DNA of 64,000 nt from Solwaraspora sp. WMMD406 (GTDB taxonomy: Bacteria > Actinomycetota > Actinomycetes > Mycobacteriales > Micromonosporaceae): positions 6,046,001-6,110,000 of the forward strand of contig NZ_JARUBF010000001.1 in assembly GCF_029626025.1 (NCBI RefSeq), given 5' to 3'. Position 1 is the first letter of the stretch, and each line of letters begins with the position of its first letter. Position numbers and translations under genes: made by a program. This document shows, one piece after another, positions 1 to 9,400 of this stretch. Under the pieces are notes generated by a model that worked only from the letters and a program-made list of their open reading frames with translations, did not search any database and was not told the origin of the DNA.

Positions 1-221
1 AGCACGATCGACGCGGCGCGGACCGCCGCCGCGATCGGCCTGGTGTCGAAGCCGTCGCCGACAGCGGCCGCACGGTACTCGTCGGCGCGATTGCCGACAA
101 TCACCTGAAGTCCGCTGTCGCGCAGATTGGCAGCGAACGCCTTGCCCTGGATGCCGTAGCCGATCACGGCCACGAGCTCGCCGTCGACGTCGTCGAGGCT
201 CGCGTCTCTGTCGAAGTACAT
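1..221 (-). CDS. Ketol-acid reductoisomerase-like protein, N-terminal part (gene continues off the left edge)
   Basis: The 73 visible residues begin [15 protein letters not shown] and carry a Rossmann GYGIQG motif, which is the KARI N-terminal fold. ATG at 221 follows a GGAGAG box. In biosynthetic IlvC the same motif usually reads GYGSQGHA and is followed by a basic/serine loop that binds the NADPH phosphate. Here it reads GYGIQGKA and the loop after the second strand is GNRADEYR, with Asp and Glu, which suggests NAD(H) use. The gene lies 182 bp downstream of an NRPS-PKS operon on the same strand, so a specialised-metabolism role (BurG-like cyclopropanol formation) is more likely than branched-chain amino acid synthesis. 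The C-terminal domain is not visible, so the catalytic residues cannot be checked. Confidence 0.75.
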   Translation of the reverse strand, partial: MYFDRDASLDDVDGELVAVIGYGIQGKAFAANLRDSGLQVIVGNRADEYRAAAVGDGFDTRPIAAAVRAASIV

Positions 222-403
222 TCCTGACCACTCTCCGTATTCAGACGTACGTGTGGAGGGCCTGCCACCGTCGCCGCGCGCCATCACGCGTGGTCGTGCG
301 TCATCGCGCCGGTGGGCGGACACGGGTACCGGGAGTCGGAAGGGACAGGTGTCGGGGTCGGCCGGTTGCCCGGGTTCTGGTGGATTGCTCGGATTCTGGT
401 CGG

Positions 404-2326
404 TCAGTCGATCCCGCCGGCCCGGACGCGCTCGGCGGGAACCGGGGACATCTGGTGGACAGGGTGCTCGACCTGCGCGGACAGGGCCGCCGGTCGGTGT
501 TCCCGGATGCGTGCGCCGAGATCCGCGAAGCGCATGTTGCGGGTGTAGACCTCGGCGAGCCGCGCGAACTCGGCTTCGCGCCGCTGCCCCGACCAGGCCA
601 GCAGCTCACCCATCTCGCGCAGCGCCAGATCGAGGACGTCGAGGTCGAGGTCACAGCGACCGGCGTCGTCGAACACCACGGCGTCCCGGATCCCACCGAA
701 GTTCAGCAGGTAGTCCGCGTAGCTGGTGGCCATCAGATGATGGACGTGGTGGGCGACCTTTTTCCGCAGGAACTGTGGATCCCGTCGAGCCGGTGGGGCG
801 CTGTGCGGCGCGTACCGGTCATCCTCCGGTACGGCCAGGAAATCCAGCCGCTGCGTGGTCGACCGTCCGAGCCGCTTGACGCCCTTGCGGCGCAGCTCCC
901 GAGCGATGTGCGCGGCGACTTCCCGGCCCGCCCACCGGAACTCGGTGAGCTTCACGTTGATCATGTCGTAGATGGCACCGCCGCCCTGACGCCGAACCGT
1001 GATCCGGAACATCCGGGAGATGTCCTGTACGGCTATCTCGCCGCCGTCGTTCGACGCCAGTGGCCGGATTCCGCAGAAGACGTTGAAGATGTCCCGTCGA
1101 CCGATCTTCCACTGGTCGCTCACCAAAGCGTTGTAGGAGTGCAGGAGTTCCTCGATCTCGTCTTCCTCGGGAACGACGAGGTCGGGGTCGACGTGCGCCC
1201 GGTCGGTGGTGGTGCACTGGATGTACCAGAGGCCGTGCTGATGGAACGGCCGCAGGTAGTGCTGGCGTACGGCGTTGAGCGGCACCAGCCCGACCTGCAG
1301 CGCCGGATCCGCTGACAGGCTCTCGTGGATGAACCGATTCGTCGCCTCCAGGTGCGAGCCCCGGGAGTAGACCACCGACGTTCGCCCGTCCGGCTGCGCC
1401 GTCCGGCTGCGGGCCTGGTCGATCCACGGGCCGGCGGCGTTGGTGATCGTGTGGGCCTTGACGGTGATTTCCGTCGGCAGTGTGTCGTCGGCGAAACGCC
1501 GGGCCAGCGTCACCAGGAAGTGGCCGCCGGCGGGGTCGTCCGTCCACTCGTAGTGTGCGACCTCGACATGACACAGTGCGCGAATGGGATGCGTCTCGGT
1601 GCCCCGATAGTAGGCGTCGCGGATCGCCTTCACCACCAGGACCTTGTCGTTGTTCGCCTTGCCTTCCCAGTACCTGATGCCCCCGAGCACGTCGTCGGCG
1701 GCCAGGTTGGGCAGGGCCCGGTGCAGCGACTCCTTGTTCCAGTACAGTTTCACCCGGCTGAACCGGGGAACGAAACTCACCCAGGCCCACAGTGCGGCGA
1801 AGGCGTCGTAAAGCGAGATGCCGAAGAACACCGACCACTTCTTTTCGGGGCTGTCCGGCAGGACGAACACGACGTTGGGGATCTCGTCCACCGTCCGGCG
1901 ACTGGTTTCGAGCAGGATCTTGCGCTCCCGGGTGCCGTACCAGACGAGCTGTAGATCCAGCCAGGCTCCCCGCAGGTTCTGCGTGAACGACTGCTTGATC
2001 TTGGGGTCGCGGCGCAGGCGGGCCGCCAGCAGCAGCCGGTGGAACGCCATCCGCAGGTAACGGATGCCAGGATGGATCGCCTTGCCCGTCTTGCTGGACG
2101 TCTCGCCCCCGAACGTGCCGCGCTCGACCAGGATAGCGCTGGCGTTGGACCGGGAGGCGAGGTCACGGAGCACCCCGGCGCCCGCCGCCCCGCCGCCGAT
2201 GACCACCGTGTCGTACACGCGATCGGGTTGGGTCCCCGACTCCTCGGCCAGCTGCCGATACTGGCGCACGACGTCCGACATGGCGAACGAGTGGGCCGCC
2301 GGCCCGGTGTGCCTCGCCTCGATCAC
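404..2326 (-). CDS. FAD-dependent glycerol-3-phosphate dehydrogenase-like oxidoreductase (GlpA/GlpD family)
   Basis: 640 residues. An N-terminal dinucleotide-binding motif ([11 protein letters not shown], about residues 41-51) and the following Glu ([26 protein letters not shown] begins the FAD-contacting stretch) are typical of GlpD-type flavoproteins. 'TNAAGPWID' in mid-protein is the usual late FAD motif of the family. GTG at 2326 is chosen because it overlaps the TGA of the upstream kinase (GTGA) and follows GAGGAGG by 9 nt. As the third gene of a tightly overlapping NRPS-PKS operon it probably oxidises a hydroxyl or phosphorylated hydroxyl of a pathway intermediate rather than central-metabolism glycerol-3-phosphate. 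The substrate is not deducible from sequence. Confidence 0.8.
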   Translation of the reverse strand: MIEARHTGPAAHSFAMSDVVRQYRQLAEESGTQPDRVYDTVVIGGGAAGAGVLRDLASRSNASAILVERGTFGGETSSKTGKAIHPGIRYLRMAFHRLLLAARLRRDPKIKQSFTQNLRGAWLDLQLVWYGTRERKILLETSRRTVDEIPNVVFVLPDSPEKKWSVFFGISLYDAFAALWAWVSFVPRFSRVKLYWNKESLHRALPNLAADDVLGGIRYWEGKANNDKVLVVKAIRDAYYRGTETHPIRALCHVEVAHYEWTDDPAGGHFLVTLARRFADDTLPTEITVKAHTITNAAGPWIDQARSRTAQPDGRTSVVYSRGSHLEATNRFIHESLSADPALQVGLVPLNAVRQHYLRPFHQHGLWYIQCTTTDRAHVDPDLVVPEEDEIEELLHSYNALVSDQWKIGRRDIFNVFCGIRPLASNDGGEIAVQDISRMFRITVRRQGGGAIYDMINVKLTEFRWAGREVAAHIARELRRKGVKRLGRSTTQRLDFLAVPEDDRYAPHSAPPARRDPQFLRKKVAHHVHHLMATSYADYLLNFGGIRDAVVFDDAGRCDLDLDVLDLALREMGELLAWSGQRREAEFARLAEVYTRNMRFADLGARIREHRPAALSAQVEHPVHQMSPVPAERVRAGGID

Positions 2327-3423
2327 GATGCTCGACCTCCTCGATGTAGTGCGATCACCCGATGGTCGGTGTCGCGCCGAGCCCGGAAGGTGATCGCCCG
2401 GTCGGGTGGAATCGGCGAGGTCACCTGCCAGTCCCACGCTCTGTCGATCATGTACGCCATGAACGCGCGGATGTGGTCCCGTCCCATGCCACGGGCCCCG
2501 CGCCACCGCTCGACCAGTTGCTCCTGCGCTTCACGTTCCCGCACCATCTGCTCGAACGACGGCCAGTCGAAGCACCAGAGGGCGTCCATCCGGTCGAACA
2601 CCGGTCGCCACGAACGCAGGTGCTCGGCGACCCGCCGACGAAGCCCGTCCGGCACCGCCAGCGGATCCACCGTGGTGTCCGCCCCGGCGAACCAGAGGTC
2701 GAACAGCAGAACGCCGATCGTTCCCCGTACCTCGAACCAGCGGTCCGGCCCGGACGGATGGTCGTCGATCTTCTTGTCGAAGTTGGCCATCCTGATCACG
2801 CTGCCTGGGTGGCTGTGCTCCATCTCCCGCAGATTCCGCAGCAGCCAGGCGAGGTCGTGGGTGCCCGGCAGCGACCGGTTCGACACCCCCGGCACCCCCG
2901 GGTCGTATCCGTCGGCGACGAGCAGTTCGCGTTCGCGCCGCCCGAGGTACCAGTGGTCGCCGCTACGCGCCACCGCCCGTCCCTCCGTGTCCGCGTCGAG
3001 CAGCTCGTCGAGCACGACCGCCAGCGCGTTGGTCAGCACCGTCTTGCCGGCACCCGGGCTGCCGTTGAAGCCGACGACGTAGAGCTCGTTGGAGCGCCGC
3101 CGCCGCTTGCGCGTCACGATCCACTCGGCGAGCGGAAGGTACAGCCGCCACAGCTCGACCAGCGGTACGGGGGTGCCGTCGGTGGAGAAGTACGCTCGCC
3201 ACCACCGAGCGAACGCCGGCCACACCCGCCGCAGGGTGTGCAGCTGGCGCTCGGCTGTCACGGCTGTCCACGGCCCGTCGTTTCCTTCCCCGACGAGCAG
3301 CCCTGAGACCGGATCCTGCCGGATCGTCTCGACCAGGACCGCCAGCTCGCGCCCGCCGATGGCGGCACCGTCGACGACCGACCGCAGGATCGGATCGAGG
3401 CGGGTGTCGACGGCTGCGATCAT
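2323..3423 (-). CDS. P-loop small-molecule kinase, D-glycerate 3-kinase/uridine kinase-like
   Basis: 366 residues. A Walker A motif GSPGAGKT lies at residues 121-128 inside GFNGSPGAGKT, followed by a kinase-like core (SLPGTHDLAWL, then ANFDKKIDDHP) that resembles the plant/fungal glycerate 3-kinase and PRK/uridine kinase branch. The roughly 110-residue N-terminal extension is not recognised. ATG at 3423 overlaps the TGA of the PKS gene (ATGA), and the 3' end overlaps the flavoprotein start (GTGA), so translation of all three is probably coupled. Likely role: ATP-dependent phosphorylation of a hydroxy-acid intermediate in the same pathway, possibly to activate it for the flavoprotein or KARI-like step. 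The substrate assignment is inference. Confidence 0.7.
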   Translation of the reverse strand: MIAAVDTRLDPILRSVVDGAAIGGRELAVLVETIRQDPVSGLLVGEGNDGPWTAVTAERQLHTLRRVWPAFARWWRAYFSTDGTPVPLVELWRLYLPLAEWIVTRKRRRRSNELYVVGFNGSPGAGKTVLTNALAVVLDELLDADTEGRAVARSGDHWYLGRRERELLVADGYDPGVPGVSNRSLPGTHDLAWLLRNLREMEHSHPGSVIRMANFDKKIDDHPSGPDRWFEVRGTIGVLLFDLWFAGADTTVDPLAVPDGLRRRVAEHLRSWRPVFDRMDALWCFDWPSFEQMVREREAQEQLVERWRGARGMGRDHIRAFMAYMIDRAWDWQVTSPIPPDRAITFRARRDTDHRVIALHRGGRAS

Positions 3424-6400
3424 CGGTTGGTCCTGTCTGGCTGGTAGCCGGCGAGCACCCCGTGCAGATCGCCGAGCCGCTGGTCGGGTTTCGCGATCAC
3501 CGCCAGCGGTACTTCCGCGCCGAACGAGCTGGCGAAGTCCCCCCTGATCCGGGCGAAGTCCAGCGAATCAAGCCCAAGCTCGGTCAGCCTCTTCGACTCG
3601 TCCCATCGGTGCACGTACCTGCTCAGGAAGGCTCGGACGTCGTCGGTGCCGTCGACCGGCTCCGGGCCGGCGGCGCTCCGTTCAGCGGTGGTGGTGGTGC
3701 CCTCGGCAGGGAACCGGTCACCCGAGAACCGCCGGCCGGCGATCCGACGGGCGTCGGCGACCGCCGAGATCAGCGGCAGTCGCGCCCACGGCGAACGCGG
3801 CCACTCGATGTCGCAGACGACCAGGTTGCGCCGGGTCGCGCCGCCAGCGAGGGTGGCGGCGAGCACCCCACCGAGCAGGGTCAGCCCGACGCTGGTCCGT
3901 ACCGGGGTTTCCCCGCTGACCCGCGCCGCCTCCACCGCCTTTGCGCTGCGCGCGGCCATCCCGGCCGCCGCCCAGCTTCCCCAGGCGATCGTGACCACGT
4001 GCGGACCACCGGACGGCGTCGACCACATCGCGTAGGTGTCCATCCACGCGTTCGCGGCAGCGTAGTTCGCCTGGCCGGGTACGCCGAGCAGCCCGCTGGT
4101 CGAGGAGAACGCCACGACCCATCCCGCGCCCGCCACCCGACCGACGTCGACCAGCTGGGACAACGCGAGCTTCGGGGCGAGCACCCCGGCGAGCCGCTCC
4201 CCGGTCAGGTTGCGCACGACGCCGTCGTCGAGTGTTCCGGCCAGGTGAAAGACGCCATCGAGCGGACCGGTGACGGCCGCGACCGCCGCCGGGTCGATCG
4301 GTGCGGCCAGGTCCAGCTCGACGAATCGGATACCCGGCCGTAGATCACCCCGGTCGGCCCGGCCGGACACGACGATCCGCTCGGGCGGTACGCCTTGGTG
4401 CTGGATGAGCCAGTCGGTGACCACCCGGCCGAGGCCACCGGTGCCACCGGTGAGCAGATACCGGCCGGTGGTGGCACCGAGCGTCCCCGCCGGCAGCCGC
4501 GGTACGGCGACCGACTGCAGCCGTTGGGCGAACAGGAGACCGCCGCGATAGAGCAGATCGTCTTCCTCCGGGTGCGCCGCCGCGAGTCGTAGGATCCGGC
4601 TGAGCAGGTCTTGGCCCGTTCCGGCAGCGGACCCGTCCGGTACGGCGACGCCGTCCGCCGGCCGGTCCCCCACGCCGTCCGCCGGCCAGGTGTCGACGTG
4701 GATCCGCTGGACGGTGAGCCCCGGTTCCTCCTGTGCCAGCGACCGGGTCAGTCCACTCACGATCCCGCTGGCCGCGTCGGCCGGCACGACCACCACCAGC
4801 CGTCCGCGTACCTCCGCGTCGGCCACCGCGCGGAGCAGGTCGAGCAGCCGGGTGGCGTGCTGGACCAGCGTGCGTCCCGGCGCGCTCCGACACAGCAGCG
4901 CGACCCGCGCGTCGGGGGCGGTCAGGGTGTCCCGCACGAACCGGACCCCGTCCGTGGTCGTGCCGGCCCAGACGTCGAGGCACCGGGTGGCGACGGTCGG
5001 CGCGACGGCGCTCGGCGAGGCGACCGGCACCCAGTTCACCTCGGCGCACAGGTCCACCGCCCGGTCGTCCGCCCCGCCGAGGATCGGGTCGAGTCGCTCG
5101 ATCAGCGAGACGATTCCGTCAAGGATGCCCGCCCGCTCGCGGACCATGAAGTCGTGCGCACCGTCGTGGCATCGCACGTCGGTGATCACATTCGTGGTGA
5201 TCGCTGCCCAGTCCCGCGCCGACCCGGCTGCTAAGGACGGGTCGCGCGTACCGCAGTGCACCTGCACCGGGGCATCGACCAGCGCTGCCCCGTGTGCCGC
5301 CTGACGCCGCCGGATCCGCAGCTCGGCGCGGGCATCGGCGGCCAGATCCGCTCGGAGGACCGGCAGCACCGACCTTGTCCACTGCGGATTGTCGCGGATC
5401 TCTTCCGGTGCCATCAGGTAGCTGTCCACGGGCTCGTCGCCGACGTCGACTCCCGGAACGATCGGGGCTCGGCCGACGAGGCAGAGCAGGCTCACCCGCC
5501 GGGCGTGTGCCCAGTCGGCGAGCGGGCCGCCAAGCAGGTCGAGCACCAGGGAGGCCCCGAAGCTCATGCCGCAGAAGGCGACCGCGCGGTCTCCGGCGTC
5601 CGCCCGGATACCAGCGGCGAGTCGGGCCAGCATCCGCACGTCGGCGTCGTCGGCGGCCGGCAGGTCGGCGTCATCGGCGGCCGGTGACGCGGGGCGTCCT
5701 GGCAAATCCACCGCCACGATGTCCAGCCACGTCGGGGCCGCGTGTGCCCACGACTGGAAAGCGGTCGAGCCGCCACCCGCGTACGGAAAACAATAGAGCG
5801 TCACCGTGGCGGCCGGCCTGGTCACGAACCGGACAATCCGGGCAGCTGCCGCCGTACCGTCGGTGTCGGCCCCTTCGGCGGTGCCAGCAGGCTCGACCAC
5901 GGGGCTGGCGTCGCCGACGGAGCCCGGGCCGGCCGCCACCACCCCACCGACGTATATCGACGCCTCCGGCCTGGTCCAGTACCGGGTCCGTTCGAACTCG
6001 TACGTGGGTAGCCGATGCCGCACGACGGACCGCGCCGGTGACCCGGACCCGGTAGCGCGCAGCGCCCTGAAGTCGACGTCGACGCCGTGGCACCACAACT
6101 GGCCGATCGCCGCCAGCAGGATCTCGCCGTCGTCGCGGTGCGGATCGCGGGGGTCGTGCAGGAGGCTGACCGGCTCGGAGACGGGTCCACGCCCGTCGCC
6201 GGCACCGTCGCGCGGTTCCAGGCACTTCCTGGCCAGGGTGGTGAGCACACCGCCCGGTCCGACCTCCACCAGCACGTCGGGCGTCCACTTGAGCAGCGTT
6301 TCCACGTTGTCGCGCCACCGAACGGTGGAGACCGCGTGGTCACCCCAATACCTGGCCGGTTGGTACGCGGCGTCGAGCCAGGTGCCGGTCAGGTTGCTGG

Positions 6401-9400
6401 CCATCGGTATCGCGGCCGGCCGGGCCGGGATGTCGGCCGCCGCCGTGCGCAGCCGCTCGGCCACCGGGGCCAGCAAGTCACTGTGGAACGGATGCGACAC
6501 CGGGACCGGCCGACATGTGAAGCCCAAGGTCGGCAAGTCTTCCAGGGCCCGCCGCAGCGCGGCCGGCGTACCGGACAACACCACTCGTCCCGGCGCGTTC
6601 ACCACGGCGAGCCAGAGACCGGAACGGGCGACCAGCCAGTCGTGCAGCCGCTGCTCGTCACCGACGACGCTGAGCATCCCGCCGAGCGCGGAGTCGGCCG
6701 CGTCGGCGCCCGGTAGCGCCTCGGTCGCCTGGGCGCGTGCCGCCACCAGTCGCGTCGCCTCATCGAGAGTCAGCACACCGGCCAGCACCGCGGCGGCGTA
6801 CTCGCCGACGCTGTGACCGGCCACCGCCACCGGACGCACGCCGATGTCGACGAGCGTCGCCGCGAGCGCGTACTCCACGGCGAACAGCCCGCACTGGGTG
6901 ATCATGGGACGTCGCACCGTCTGGTCGTCGGCACCGAGAATCGCCTCGGCCGGATCGGCGGGCAGGTTCCGGGCCAAACCTCGGCAGGCGGCGTCGAAGT
7001 GGCGGCGGAACCGGCCGCCGTCGACCCGTCCCCGATAGAGGCCACGCGCCATACCCGCGACCTGGGACCCCTGTCCGGGAAAACAGAAGGCGACCGTACC
7101 CGCCCGGGCCGGCCGGCCGAGACCGGCCAGCAGCCGGGCGTCGAGACGGACCGAATCCGCGCCGGACACCGACTCTGCGGTCACGACGGCGCTGGCCCGT
7201 ACGGCGTGCGCCGGCCGGGTCAGCCGCGCGACGTCGATCGCCGGGCCAACCTCGTCTGCCGGCAGTGTGGTGAGGAACCGGGTGAGCCGCGCCGCGTTGC
7301 GTCGGGCCGCCCGTTCATCGGCCCCCGAAACGGTCAGCAGATGCGGCGTACCCGGCGACGGTCGACGCTCGCCGGTGCCCGGGGAACCCTGCGACGCGGT
7401 CTCGTGCGGTGCCGCTTCTTCGAGGATGACGTGCGCGTTCGTGCCACCGATGCCGAAGCTGGAGACGCCGGCCCGGCGCGGCAGCTGGGTGGCGGGATCG
7501 GACACCGTCCAGTCCCCGTAGCTCTCCTGGACGACGAAAGGTGATCCGTCACAGTCGACCAGGTCGACCAGTTTCGGGTTGAGCGTCGCGTAGTTCACCG
7601 TCGGTACGAGTGCTCGGTGGTGCAGGCACAGCACCGCCTTGATCAGGCCGGTGATCCCGGCGGCGCAGTTGGCATGGCCGATGTTGCCCTTGACACTGCC
7701 GATCGCGCAGCTGCCGGTGGTCGGGCCGGCACCGTCACGATGGCGATCGAACGCCTCGCGTAGTCCGGCGAGCTCGATGGCGTCTCCGACGTGGGTCGCG
7801 GTCGCATGACACTCCACGTAGGAGATCTGCTCGGCGGTCACCCCGGCCATCGACATGGCGTCGGAGATGCACCGGGCCTGAGCACTGGCGCTCGGCGCGG
7901 TGTAGCCGGCCTTCATCCGTCCGTCGTTGGACACGCCGAAGCCGGTGAGGACGGCCCAGACATGATCTCCGTCAGCGATCGCGTCGTCGAGGCGTTTGAG
8001 CACGACCGCGCCGACCGCGTCGCCGAACAGCGTTCCACTCGCGTCGGCGTCGAACGGACGGACCCGTCCGTCGATGCTTCCCACCAGGCCTTCCTCGTAG
8101 CGGTAGCCGAAGTTGGGAAAATTGATCGACGACGCTCCGGCGATCGCCATCTCGCACTGCCCGGTCATGATGGACTGCGCCGCCGACGCGACGGCGACCA
8201 GGCCACTGCTGCACGCCGACGTCACCGTGACCGCCGGACCGCCCAGATCCAGCAGGTACGCCACCCGGGTCGCGATGTAGTCCTTCTCGTTGCCGATCTC
8301 GGTCAGGAACAGCCCGGCCGGGTCCAACGGCTGCGTCAAGCCGCCACCCTGGAGGTGATGGACCAGGTATCCGTCGATGCCGCAGGCGGCGAAGACGCCG
8401 GTGCGGTGGCGGTACGGATTGTCGCGCCGCGCGTACCCGGCCTGTTCGAGCGCCCCCCACGCCACCTCGATGAACACGCGGTGCTGAGGATCCATCAGCA
8501 GGGCTTCCCGTTGGCCGATCCCCCAGAATTCGGCGTCGAACGCGTCGACGTCGTCGATGACCTGCCCGACGCCTACCCACTGTGGATGGTCGAGGGCCCC
8601 GTCCGGGACGTTCTTGTCACGTAGCCGGTCGGTGGGATACACCGTGAGGGAGTCGACGCCCATCGTCAGGTTCGCCCAGAACTCGTCGATGGTCTTCGCA
8701 CCGGGGAACCGCCCGGACATCCCGACGATCGCCACCTTCGTCGTCGGCGCGGCCGGGCCGGATCGCCGAGGTTGGCCGACGGGGGTCGCGACCGGCGCGG
8801 CGGTACCGGAGCATCGGGCCGCCATGGCGCGCAACGTACTGAACTGGAAGACCTCGATCACCGGCAGCGATATTCCGTACCGTTGCGCGAGCAAGCCGGA
8901 CAACCGGGCGGCGCTGAGCGAGTCACCGCCGACGTCGAAGAAGTTGTCGTCCGGCGCGGGCGGTGGGATTCCCAGCACTTCCTGCCAGGCGGCGGCGAGC
9001 CGCTGCCGCATCATGGCGGCCGGCCCGGCCGGCTCTGGCCCGGCGCTGCCGCCCGAACCGGCGACGGCGTCGAACGCGGTGTCGTCGAGTGCGGCGGTGG
9101 TGGTGTCGATCGCGGTTGTCGTGTCGTCCGGCGCGGGCAGCGCGGACAGATCGAGCTTACGCGAACTGCCGCGGCTGATCGGCAGGGCGTCGAGTCCGAT
9201 CACGCGCCGCGGTCTGGCGTACTCGGGAAGGTCGTTCCTGGCCCGCTGTCGCAGCCGCGCGAGAGTGGTCCGCGACGGGGCGCCGTCGTCGCCGACAACG
9301 TATGCCACCAGTCCGTTCGGCTGACCGGTGTGGGTGTCCGTCATCGGCCGCACCACGACCCGCGAAACGCCCGGCTGGCCGCTCAGAACGTGTTCGACGG

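Noticed and set aside
251-1315. A 354-codon plus-strand frame opposite the flavoprotein gene
   Set aside because: Antisense shadow; no ribosome binding site or domain.
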